DNA from: Mycobacterium sp. E2479
GTDB lineage: Bacteria > Actinomycetota > Actinomycetes > Mycobacteriales > Mycobacteriaceae
Length of the DNA: 64,000 nucleotides
Direction: 5' to 3'
Assembly: GCF_001667925.1 (NCBI RefSeq)
Contig: NZ_LZJR01000096.1
Span: 186,001-250,000 of the forward strand
This document shows positions 17,563 to 25,957 of the stretch, piece by piece. The first letter of the stretch is position 1. Every line of letters starts with the position of its first letter. The position numbers and the translations under genes were made by a program. The notes beneath the pieces are model-generated. The model did no database searches, had not been told where the DNA came from, and worked only from the letters and a program-made list of their open reading frames with translations.

Positions 17563-19320
17563 CTATTTCTGCCGAATGTCCAAGCGCGCGAACAGCCGAA
17601 TCGCCCCCGGGCTGATGCGCCGCATCGCATAGCCGATCCGCGACTCCGCGGCGATCGGCAGCACGGCCGGAGCGGTCTTGACGGATTTGACGATTGCCCT
17701 GGCGGTCGCTTCGGGGGTGAAGTTGCGGCGCCGATAGGCGGCGTCCGCCTTGCCCCGCGCCCGCTCCTGCTGGTCCGCGCTCATCCCCGCGTAGATCGTG
17801 CTCTTGGCGATGTTGGTGTTGACGAATCCCGGGCACACCGCCGTGACGCTGATCCCCTCGTCGGCGAAGTCGGCGCGCAACGACTCGCTCAGCGCCAGCA
17901 CCGCCGCCTTCGTGGTGCTGTAGGCGACCATGGACTTCGACGGTAGGTAAGCCGCCGCCGACGCCACGTTGATGATCGTGCCGCCCTCGCCGCGTTCGAC
18001 CATCTGCGCCCCGAACGCCCTGCTGCCCGAGATGACGCCGTGAACGTTGACGCCCATGATGGTTTCCCAGTTCGCCGAGCTCGTCTCCAGGAACCGGCCC
18101 GCCATCCCGATGCCGGCGTTGTTCACCAGGATGTCGACCACCCCGTGTTCGTTGCGCACTTGCGTCGCAAGCTCGTTCATGGCGGCCTCGTCGCTGACGT
18201 CGACCTGGTAAACCGCCGCCTCGGCGCACGCGGCGCGCACGGCGTCGGCGGTTTCGTTGGCAGCGGCCAGATCACGATCGGCGAGCACGATCTTTCGGGC
18301 GCCGTGCCGAGCCAGTTCCACCGCCGTGGCTCGCCCGATTCCGGCGCCGGCGCCGGTGACCAGCGCGAGTTTGCCCCGCACCTCACGCCGCGCGCCGCGC
18401 ACTTCGGCCGCTCCCGCGCCGGGCGCACCGTCGACGTTGCGGTCGACCCACTCGGCGGTCAACCGGGCGATGACATCCGGACGCGATGTAACCACCCAGT
18501 GCCCGCCTTCGATCTCGATCACCCTGCCGCCGCCCGGAATTGCCCCGGTGAACCGTTGCAGCGCGGGTGTGACGAAGATGTCGCGGCGCGGCGCCAAAGT
18601 CTGGACGGCGACCTTTGTCTCGGGGAGCTGGCGTCCGGGCGCCACCATCGGCGCCGGCATGTTCGCCCGGTACAGGTTGAGCCCGTACACATAATCGGTG
18701 ACCGAGCGCAGGGTGTCGTGGTGCTGGCTGCGCGTGCTCGACCGGCCGATGCGCTCAAGTGCCTCAATGGCTTTCACGCCGACGCGTGAGCGAAACGACA
18801 GTTCCGGCACGCCAGGGCACAGGAAGAAGCCGATGTAGCCCGATGCGATCAGTTGTCTGATGACCTGGGCCGCGGTGCGCGGCGTGCGCGCCGACCGCAG
18901 GAATGCGCCGGCGTAGTTCAGGTGCGGGCCCGAGATCGAAGTGAGGGAAGCGACTTTGCCCATCACCGATTCGTCGGTGACCGCCGCCCATGCCTGAATC
19001 GATCCCCAGTCATGGGCCAGCAGATGCACCCGACCGACACCCAGGCTGTCGATCACGGCACCGAGGTCGCAGACCAGTTGCGCAAAGAGGTATCCGGATC
19101 TTTTTGCGGGACGGGTTGATTCACCGGCCCCACGTACGTCGTAGGCCACCACGTTGTAGGGCTTGCCGGTCAGTTCGTGGGCCACGCCGTCCCAGACATG
19201 GTGGTTGTCCGGAAATCCGTGAATTGCCAAGATGGTTGGCCGCGCCGGGTCGATGTCGGTGTACCGGTGCACGGCCAGCGTGACGCCGTCGCTGGCGGTG
19301 ATGGTCGACGTGATGGCCAT
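17563..19320 (-). CDS. Alpha/beta hydrolase-SDR fusion protein, EphD-like
   Basis: 585 residues from MAITSTITASDGVTL. The N-terminal half (1-~285) is an epoxide-hydrolase-type alpha/beta hydrolase: oxyanion HGFPDNHHVW, nucleophile elbow AHDWGSIQAW with Asp, and a C-terminal EGGHWV His. After a linker (~300-310) a complete SDR follows: TGAGAGIGRATA, NNAGIGMAG, YSTTKAA, VCPGFVNT. The same two-domain build and length are known from M. tuberculosis EphD (Rv2214c), linked to epoxide metabolism of mycolic acids. An epoxide-to-diol-to-ketol sequence in one polypeptide is plausible but not shown here. Confidence 0.88.
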   Translation of the reverse strand: MAITSTITASDGVTLAVHRYTDIDPARPTILAIHGFPDNHHVWDGVAHELTGKPYNVVAYDVRGAGESTRPAKRSGYLFAQLVCDLGAVIDSLGVGRVHLLAHDWGSIQAWAAVTDESVMGKVASLTSISGPHLNYAGAFLRSARTPRTAAQVIRQLIASGYIGFFLCPGVPELSFRSRVGVKAIEALERIGRSSTRSQHHDTLRSVTDYVYGLNLYRANMPAPMVAPGRQLPETKVAVQTLAPRRDIFVTPALQRFTGAIPGGGRVIEIEGGHWVVTSRPDVIARLTAEWVDRNVDGAPGAGAAEVRGARREVRGKLALVTGAGAGIGRATAVELARHGARKIVLADRDLAAANETADAVRAACAEAAVYQVDVSDEAAMNELATQVRNEHGVVDILVNNAGIGMAGRFLETSSANWETIMGVNVHGVISGSRAFGAQMVERGEGGTIINVASAAAYLPSKSMVAYSTTKAAVLALSESLRADFADEGISVTAVCPGFVNTNIAKSTIYAGMSADQQERARGKADAAYRRRNFTPEATARAIVKSVKTAPAVLPIAAESRIGYAMRRISPGAIRLFARLDIRQK

Positions 19321-19324
19321 CGGT

Positions 19325-20233
19325 TCAGTGCGAGGCGCGCGCGGCGGGTGAGATCGCCAGGTAGTCGACGGCCAGCCCCAGCCCACCGAGCTGCGAGGGG
19401 TGGAAGCCCGGCCGGTAATAGTTGCCGACCGCCCGGATGAAGCGCATCGGCCCGGGCACCAAACCGCGGCGCGCGGCGGAGAAGTAGTCGCGCCAGCGCG
19501 GCTTGGTGCCGGGCGGCAGCTCGGGATCCAGCGAGTACATGAACCGCACACCGCGAATCCACAACAGCAGCATGGCCGGCGTCACGACGAGCTGGGCGCG
19601 CACCTGTCGCCAGTAACCGGCCTGCAGATGCTTCATGGTGTCGAAGGCCACCGCCTTGTGCTCGACCTCTTCGGCGCCGTGCCAGCGCAGCATGTCCAGC
19701 ATCACCGGATCGGTAGCGATATTGTCGTGGGCCGGCGAGTCGAGAATCCACTCCCCCAGGATGGCGGTGTAGTGCTCGATCGCGGAGACGAGCGAAACCT
19801 GCTCGAGGAGCCAGCTCTGCTGGCGACGCCGACTCCAGTTGGGCCGCGGCCCCAGCAGCCTGTCGAACAGCCACTTGATCTGGCCGGTGTACGGGGTCAG
19901 GTCGATGCCGCGCGCGGCGAAGTGAGCGAGCACGTTCGCGTGCGCCTGCGAATGCACGGCCTCCTGGCCGATGAAGCCCTGCACGTCGAGGCGCAGCTGG
20001 TCGTCCTTGATCAGCGGCAGGGTCTGCTTGAACACGTCGACGAAGAACTCTTCGCCGGCGGGCAGCAGCAGGTGCAGCACGTTGAGGACATGGGTGGCAA
20101 AAGGCTCGCCGGGCACGTAGTGGAACGGCAGCTGCGCCCAGTCGAAGTCCACATCGCGGGCCTCGAGAACCAGTCGTTCGTGGTCCAGCGAGGCGTCATG
20201 CGGACCCGCTGCTTGGTTGTCGACGGTCAGCAT
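19325..20233 (-). CDS. Metal-dependent hydrolase, PF10118 family (ferritin-like)
   Basis: 302 residues. Paired metal-binding patterns, GQEAVHSQAHANVL near residue 100 and HGAEEVEHKAVAFD near residue 195, with further helices (EHYTAILGEW) fit the predicted metal-dependent hydrolase/ferritin-like family common in actinobacteria. The C-terminal part has hydrophobic helices that may touch the membrane. First gene of the operon with the EphD-like fusion (4-base gap) and the FNR reductase. A diiron-type oxidation fed by the reductase is an inference from context. Confidence 0.75.
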   Translation of the reverse strand: MLTVDNQAAGPHDASLDHERLVLEARDVDFDWAQLPFHYVPGEPFATHVLNVLHLLLPAGEEFFVDVFKQTLPLIKDDQLRLDVQGFIGQEAVHSQAHANVLAHFAARGIDLTPYTGQIKWLFDRLLGPRPNWSRRRQQSWLLEQVSLVSAIEHYTAILGEWILDSPAHDNIATDPVMLDMLRWHGAEEVEHKAVAFDTMKHLQAGYWRQVRAQLVVTPAMLLLWIRGVRFMYSLDPELPPGTKPRWRDYFSAARRGLVPGPMRFIRAVGNYYRPGFHPSQLGGLGLAVDYLAISPAARASH

Positions 20234-20360
20234 CGTGCGTGCCCCCTACCTCAGCGTTTAGCCCTCGATCACGGTCTTGCGGCGGACGTGGCGCGTCCCA
20301 AGTATAAGTACGCCGCGCAGATATGCGAAACCGCCGGTACTGGGTTCTTTGCGATCGTGC

Positions 20361-21824
20361 TCACCCGGCCGCGACGTGCCGGCGCAGCACGTACTGGCCG
20401 GGGTCGGGGTTGGCCAGCATCCGGCGGTGTTCGGCGGGCGTGAGGGGCCACACCTCGGGCACGCCGTCCTTGTTGAGGTACCAGCTGTTACAGCCGGTGG
20501 TCCACACGGTGTCCGGCATCGCGGCGCGCAGCTTCGCGTTGAAGCTTTCGGTCGCCGCGGCCGTCGGCTCGATCGTGTCGAATTCGCGGCGACGCCAGCG
20601 CTCGATCCAGGTCAGGATGTGGTCGGCCTGCGATTCGGCCACGGTGGTCAGCGCGAGGTTTCCCACCGGGCTGTGCGGCCCCAGCATCATGAAGAAGTTG
20701 GGAAAGCCGGACAGCGCCACGGTTTGGTAGGCGCGAGGACCGTCGCGCCAGACGTCGTTGGCGCGAACGCCGTCGCGGCCGATCAACTCCATCGGCCGGA
20801 AAAATGCGTGGGTGTCAAACCCGGTGGCGAGCACGATGATGTCGACGTCGTGCAGGACGCCATCGCCGGTGACGATGCCGCGCCGTTCCACGTGGTCGAT
20901 GCTTGCCGTCACCAGTTCGACGTCGTCGCGCTGCATGGCCCGGTAGAAACCGTTCGACATCACCAGGCGTTTGCAGGCCGGTGTGTAATCGGGAGTCAGC
21001 GACCGTCGCAACTCGGGGTCGCGGATTTCCCAGAGGCTGGCGCGGCACAGCGCTGCCATGATCTTTCGGCGCAGGCCCGGCTTGGTCAGTCCGACCGCGA
21101 AGAAGTCGTACCCGAGGCTGTAGATGCGATACGCCAACTTATCCAGCCACGGCATCTTGCGCCGGGTGATCCCAGTGAAGCCGCTGTAGCGCGGATTCGC
21201 CAGGCGCAGCACCCATTGCGCGGTGCGCTGGAACAGCGCGACGTGGCCGGCCACCCCGGCCAGCCCGCACACCAGCTGCACGCCGGTCGACCCGTTGCCG
21301 ACGATCGCGATGCACCGGCCCCGCACGTCCACACCGTGATCCCAGCGCGCGGAGTGAAACACGTTGCCGCCGAAGTCATCCAGGCCCGGGATCGATGGGA
21401 GTCGCGGGTGGTGCAGCACGCCGGTGGCCGAGATCAAGAAGTCGACCGTTGATTCGTCGCCGGCGTCGGTGCGCAGTAACCAGCGGCCGTCGTCGAAGCG
21501 CGCCTGGACGATCTCGGTGCCGAACCTGATGCGTTCCCGCAAAGCGAAACGGTCGGCGACGTCTTGGAAATAGGCCTGGATTTCACCGCCGGGTGAGAAC
21601 AGGTGCGACCAGTCGGGATTTCTGGCGAAGCTGTACTAGTAAATACGCGACGGGATGTCGCAGACCAGACCCGGGTAGGTATTGTCGCGCCAGGTGCCGC
21701 CCACGTCGTCGGCTTTCTCATAGACGGTCACATTGCTGATACCGCTGCGCAGCAAGGCAATTGCGACGCACAGCCCGGACATACCGGCTCCGACGACGGC
21801 TACGGCGGGATCGCGTCGCGACAT
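20361..21824 (-). pseudogene. Baeyer-Villiger-type flavin monooxygenase interrupted by one amber codon
   Basis: From ATG 21822-21824 (MSRRDPAVAVVGAGMSGLC) to 20361 a single frame encodes a ~487-residue monooxygenase except for a TAG at 21636-21638, in CDIPSRIY-stop-YSFARNPDW, where the family has Ser or another residue. Both halves are otherwise intact: FAD motif GAGMSG, EKADDVGGTW, the BVMO fingerprint FGGNVFHSARWDHG, NADP motif GNGSTG and VLATGFDTH. A one-base change from TCG would make the stop. It may be a recent pseudogene, a strain polymorphism or a sequencing error. Mycobacterial relatives include MymA and EthA. Confidence 0.85.
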
Positions 21825-21847
21825 CGGTACCCCCGGGGTTTGTTCGT

Positions 21848-22309
21848 CTATTCGGTCTCGGCGCGCTGCTTGAGGCGTTGCAAGGTGAGCCGGATGTGCT
21901 CGGTGTTGGCGGTCACCCGATCGGTGACGCCGGTGGCCCTGCCCGCGACCTTGCGGAACCACCCGGGCCTGCGGTCCCAGGTGCTTTCGGTGACCTCACA
22001 CCCGCCGTCGGCGGCGACGATGTCGTATTGCCAGCGCGCGATCGGAAAGACGGTATGGCTCACGTCGAACGCGAAGCGGCGGCCCGGTTCCGCGTCGGTG
22101 ACCGTGCACTTGGTGCTCCAGCGGCGGCTGCCGTTCTCGTTGTGGCCGGTGAACACCGCGCCGGGCCGCACCGCTTCGCCTTTGCGCCACTGCATCGCGA
22201 CCGCCTCCTCGGCCAGGTCGGCCAGCGTGGGCAGGTCGGTGATGAGCCGGTACACCACCTCGGGCCGGGCGTCGATCTGCACGGTGGCCGAAACGCACGG
22301 GTCGGTCAT
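21848..22309 (-). CDS. SRPBCC/polyketide-cyclase-like lipid-binding protein (Rv2778c-like position)
   Basis: 153 residues from MTDPCVSATVQIDA. START-like pattern: VQIDARPEVVYRLITDLPTLADLAEE at the N-terminus, WSTKCTVTDAEPGRRFAFDV in the middle and a long C-terminal helix with HIRLTLQRLKQRAE. These proteins bind hydrophobic ligands in the cytosol, and some are transport or cyclase proteins. The length and place beside ald match M. tuberculosis Rv2778c. It ends 23 bases before the monooxygenase pseudogene on the same strand, so the two were probably co-transcribed. Confidence 0.8.
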   Translation of the reverse strand: MTDPCVSATVQIDARPEVVYRLITDLPTLADLAEEAVAMQWRKGEAVRPGAVFTGHNENGSRRWSTKCTVTDAEPGRRFAFDVSHTVFPIARWQYDIVAADGGCEVTESTWDRRPGWFRKVAGRATGVTDRVTANTEHIRLTLQRLKQRAETE

Positions 22310-22361
22310 TCGCCGATCATAGCCAGCAAACAGCCAGCTTTTGCGGCTCCCGCGAAGTTTC

Positions 22362-22379
22362 TTCACACTTGAACGTGAA
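22362..22379. promoter_or_regulatory. Weak inverted repeat upstream of ald
   Basis: TTCAC-N8-GTGAA in the 90-base gap between the divergent SRPBCC and ald genes. Placement about 20 bases before the ald start would suit a repressor or an Lrp/AldR-type site, but the arms are only 5 bases. A Shine-Dalgarno-like aagggg follows at 22389-22394. Confidence 0.25.
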
Positions 22380-22399
22380 CCGGCAACCAAGGGGCGATC

Positions 22400-23515
22400 A
22401 TGCGAGTCGGCGTACCGACCGAGACCAAGACCAATGAGTTCCGGGTCGCCATCACCCCCGCCGGCGTCGCCGAACTGACCCGCCGGGGCCACGACGTGTT
22501 TGTGCAGGCCGGTGCCGGAGAAGGTTCGGCGATCACCGACTCGGAATTCAAGGCCGCGGGCGCCCAACTTACCGAGACGGCCGAACAGGTCTGGGCAGAC
22601 GCGGACCTGCTGCTCAAGGTCAAAGAGCCGGTACCGGCCGAGTATGACCTGTTGCGACGCAACCAGATCCTGTTCACCTTTCTGCACCTGGCCGCATCAC
22701 GGGCGTGCACCGAGGCGCTGTTGGCATCCGGAACGACGTCGATCGCCTACGAGACCGTCCAGACCGCGGACGGCACACTGCCCTTGTTGGCCCCGATGAG
22801 CGAGGTCGCCGGACGGCTGTCCGCTCAGGTGGGGGCCTACCACCTGATGCGCACCCACGGGGGGCGCGGCGTGCTGATGGGCGGTGTTCCGGGCGTCAAG
22901 CCCGCCGACGTCGTGGTGGTGGGCGCGGGCACGGCCGGCTACAACGCGGCCCGGGTCGCCGGCGGTATGGGGGCGTCGGTCACGGTGCTCGACGTGAACA
23001 TCAACAAGCTTCGGCTGCTCGACGCGGAGTTCGGCGGCCAGATCCGCACCCGCTACTCGTCGGCCTACGATTTGGAGGGCACCGTCAAGCGCGCGGACCT
23101 GGTCATCGGCGCCGTGCTGCGGCCGGGCGCGAAGGCGCCCAATCTGATCCCGAATTCCCTTGTCTCACAAATGAAGTCGGGAGCCGTGCTGGTGGACATT
23201 TCGATCGATCAGGGCGGTTGCTTCGAGGACTCCCGCCCCACCACGCATGACGACCCCACCTTCGCGGTGCACGACACCGTGTTCTACTGCGTGGCCAACA
23301 TGCCCAGCGCGGTGCCCAAGACATCGACGGTGGCACTGACCAACGCGACCATGCCGTATGTGCTCGCGCTCGCCGATCGCGGCTGGCTGGCGGCGTGCCG
23401 TTCGGATCCTGCTCTGGCCAAGGGTCTTTCGACGCACGGCGGCGCGCTCCTGTCCGAACAGGTGGCCACCGACCTCGGCATGGCGTTCACCGAGCCGGCA
23501 ACCGTTCTGGCCTGA
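22400..23515 (+). CDS. ald: L-alanine dehydrogenase
   Basis: 371 residues, the same length as M. tuberculosis Ald (40 kDa antigen). The N-terminal MRVGVPTETKTNEFRVA, catalytic region FTFLHLAASRA (His near 96), Lys in KVKEPVPAEY, NAD loop VGAGTAGYNAA and TNATMPYVLALA are intact, with no frameshift like the one known in M. bovis. It interconverts alanine and pyruvate/ammonia with NAD and supports growth on alanine and redox balance under low oxygen. The divergent aldR regulator of M. tuberculosis is not adjacent here; an SRPBCC gene holds that place. Confidence 0.97.
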   Translation: MRVGVPTETKTNEFRVAITPAGVAELTRRGHDVFVQAGAGEGSAITDSEFKAAGAQLTETAEQVWADADLLLKVKEPVPAEYDLLRRNQILFTFLHLAASRACTEALLASGTTSIAYETVQTADGTLPLLAPMSEVAGRLSAQVGAYHLMRTHGGRGVLMGGVPGVKPADVVVVGAGTAGYNAARVAGGMGASVTVLDVNINKLRLLDAEFGGQIRTRYSSAYDLEGTVKRADLVIGAVLRPGAKAPNLIPNSLVSQMKSGAVLVDISIDQGGCFEDSRPTTHDDPTFAVHDTVFYCVANMPSAVPKTSTVALTNATMPYVLALADRGWLAACRSDPALAKGLSTHGGALLSEQVATDLGMAFTEPATVLA

Positions 23516-23529
23516 CCGGTGCGTGCGGG

Positions 23530-24555
23530 CTAACTGGTGGCCGCGAGACCGGCGATGATGTCGGCCGCGGGGCCCGCGCAGGCGTTCTTGAACGACGTCC
23601 CGGCCCACAGGGGCATCCCGTTGGGATCTTCGATCGCGGCCGCCGCCTCCCGGATCGGTGAGGTCATCTGGTTGACCTCGGGGTAGCCGAGCGGCGCGAC
23701 GTGATCGAGCATGCGGGTGAAGTCGTTTTCCAGGCCGCGCGCGTAGCGGCCCGAGAATGCCCGCGTGACAACGGTCGTCGCGAACAGCGGGTTTTTCAGC
23801 GCGACGCGGTGTGCGGAGTTGGTGCCCGCCTCATCGGCGAGCAGTAGCGCGGTGCCGACCTGGGCCGCCACCGCTCCCCTGCGCAGCGCGGCCCCCACTT
23901 CGTCGGCGGTGCCCAGTCCGCCCGCCGCGATGATCGGAATGTCATGCGCGTTGCGGATGCGGTCGATGAGCTGATGCAGCGACTCGTTGGCGGGCTCCAT
24001 GTCCGGTGCGAAGGTGCCGCGGTGCCCCCCGGCGGCGGGCCCTTGGACCACCAGGCTGTCCGCGCCCGCCGCGACGGCGACTCCCGCCTCGTAGGCCGTT
24101 GTGACGGTGACCATCACCAGCAGGCCCAGCGCGCCCAGCCGCCGGATCACGTCGGGCGGCGGCGCGCCGAAAGTGAAGGACACCAGCTCGGGCCGAAGGT
24201 CGGCCACCACCTCGAGCTTCTGTTCCCACTCGTCGTCGTCACCGTGCCGCGGGTGACCTACCTCCACCTGGTAGTGCTCGGCGATTTCTTCAAGTTCGGC
24301 CGCGTAGTAGTGCAGGGCCACCCAGTCGGCGACGCTGGGTTGGGGCACAAACAAGTTCACTCCGAGCGGGCCGGTGGTGGCCTTGCGCGCCGCCACGATG
24401 TCGTCGGCGAGCTGCTCGGCACTGCGGTGCCCACCGGGGACGAATCCGAGCCCGCCGGCATTGGACACCGCCGCCGCCAAGGCGGGGGTCCCCGGCCCGC
24501 CGGCCATGGGAGCACCCACGATGGGCACGTTGATGTCCCAAAAGCCCAGCACCAT
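23530..24555 (-). CDS. Nitronate monooxygenase family flavoprotein (Rv2781c-type)
   Basis: 341 residues from MVLGFWDINVPIVGAPMAGG; the ATG 15 bases upstream is possible but MVLGFWDI matches the M. tuberculosis counterpart. FMN-binding TIM-barrel signs: GAPMAGGPGTPALAAAV at the N-terminus, VVQGPAAGGHRGTF (His of nitronate monooxygenases), IIAAGGLGTADEV and GTALLLADEAG. It oxidises nitronates or related toxins with O2. It is convergent with ald and lies 19 bases downstream of pepR on the same strand. Confidence 0.88.
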   Translation of the reverse strand: MVLGFWDINVPIVGAPMAGGPGTPALAAAVSNAGGLGFVPGGHRSAEQLADDIVAARKATTGPLGVNLFVPQPSVADWVALHYYAAELEEIAEHYQVEVGHPRHGDDDEWEQKLEVVADLRPELVSFTFGAPPPDVIRRLGALGLLVMVTVTTAYEAGVAVAAGADSLVVQGPAAGGHRGTFAPDMEPANESLHQLIDRIRNAHDIPIIAAGGLGTADEVGAALRRGAVAAQVGTALLLADEAGTNSAHRVALKNPLFATTVVTRAFSGRYARGLENDFTRMLDHVAPLGYPEVNQMTSPIREAAAAIEDPNGMPLWAGTSFKNACAGPAADIIAGLAATS

Positions 24556-24574
24556 CTGGCCCAGTACCATTCGG

Positions 24575-25957
24575 TTAACTTACCATCGCCCGAAGTTGTT
24601 GGGGCAGTGACCGTTTGGCCGCGTAGGGTCCCAGAACCGCGGCGCCGTAACGCTGCCCGAGCAGCCGGTGGGCCACCGCGTTGACCTCCTCGACGGTCAC
24701 CTGATCGATTTGCTGCAGGGTGTGCTCGATGCTGCGGTGTCTGCCGTAGTTGAGCTCGCTGCGGCCCAGCCGGCTCATCCGCGAGCTGGAATCTTCCAGG
24801 CCGAGCACCAGACCGCCGCGCAACGATCCCTTGGCGATGCGGCATTCCGACTCGGAGATGCCGTCGCGCGCCACCGATTCGAGCACGTCGCTGGTCACCG
24901 CCATCACTTCGGCGAAGCGTTCGGGCTGACAGGCGGCATACACCGACAGCGCACCGCTGTCGGCGAAGACATCCACCGTCGAATACACCGAGTAGGCCAG
25001 CCCGCGCAGCTCTCGAACCTGCTGGAACAGCCGCGAACTCAGGCCGCCGCCCAGCGCGGTGTTGAGCACCGACAGCGCCCAGCGATGCTCCCAGCGACGG
25101 CCGGGGGTGCGGACGCCCAACGACGCGTGAGCCTGCTCGGCATCCCGGTTGCCCAGCAGCAGGCGGGGGCCGCCGGTGACCCGTCCGGCACCCTTGCGCG
25201 GGGCGATGGGTTCGCGGCCGGGAACCAGATGCGGCCCGAAGTGCCGGCGCACCAAGGCGACCACCTCGCCGTGGTCGACATTGCCGGCCACCGCCACCAC
25301 CATCCGCTCGGGGGTGTAGCGCCGGACATGAAACGAGTGCAGTTGGTTTCGCGTCATCGACGCCACCGACTGCGCGGTGCCGATGATGGGACGGCCCACC
25401 GGGTGGTCACCGAAGAGCGCGCTCAGAAACAAGTCGCCGAGCGCGTCCTCGGGGTCGTCGTCGCGCATCGCGATCTCTTCGAGGACCACGTCGCGTTCCA
25501 GCTCGACATCACTGGCCGCGCAGCACCCGTTGAGCACCACGTCGGCGACCAGATCGACGGCCAGCGCCAGGTCGGTGTCGAGCACGTGGGCGTAGTAGCA
25601 GGTGTGTTCCTTGGCGGTGAACGCGTTCAGCTCTCCCCCGACGGCGTCCATCGCCTGCGCGATGTCCACGGCGGTGCGGCTAGGGGTTGCCTTGAACAGC
25701 AGGTGCTCGAGGAAGTGCGCGGCCCCGGCGACGGTGGCACCCTCGTCGCGCGAGCCGACACCGACCCAGACCCCGACGGATGCCGAACGCACCGAGGGCA
25801 GGTACTCGGTGACCACTCGCAAGCCGCCCGGCAGCGTGGTGCGCCGCAGCGCGGCTTTTGGCGTCGATTCCGCCTCAGCGGCCTTGCCCCGGCGCAGGGC
25901 GCCGGCCCGGCCGGGACGCGTCCCGGCCGACGAGTCAGCTGCTCGCCGTTGCGGCAT
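24575..25957 (-). CDS. pepR: M16-family zinc protease
   Basis: 460 residues if started at [10 protein letters not shown] (ATG 25955-25957), which places the start 23 bases inside the end of pnp; an upstream ATG exists but would overlap pnp further. The inverted zinc motif HFLEH and the downstream acidic cluster [10 protein letters not shown] (third zinc ligand region) are present, as is the C-terminal RGLAYSVYS segment of processing peptidases. M. tuberculosis PepR (Rv2782c) follows gpsI the same way. It cleaves peptides in the cytosol; its physiological substrate is not well defined. Confidence 0.93.
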   Translation of the reverse strand: MPQRRAADSSAGTRPGRAGALRRGKAAEAESTPKAALRRTTLPGGLRVVTEYLPSVRSASVGVWVGVGSRDEGATVAGAAHFLEHLLFKATPSRTAVDIAQAMDAVGGELNAFTAKEHTCYYAHVLDTDLALAVDLVADVVLNGCCAASDVELERDVVLEEIAMRDDDPEDALGDLFLSALFGDHPVGRPIIGTAQSVASMTRNQLHSFHVRRYTPERMVVAVAGNVDHGEVVALVRRHFGPHLVPGREPIAPRKGAGRVTGGPRLLLGNRDAEQAHASLGVRTPGRRWEHRWALSVLNTALGGGLSSRLFQQVRELRGLAYSVYSTVDVFADSGALSVYAACQPERFAEVMAVTSDVLESVARDGISESECRIAKGSLRGGLVLGLEDSSSRMSRLGRSELNYGRHRSIEHTLQQIDQVTVEEVNAVAHRLLGQRYGAAVLGPYAAKRSLPQQLRAMVS

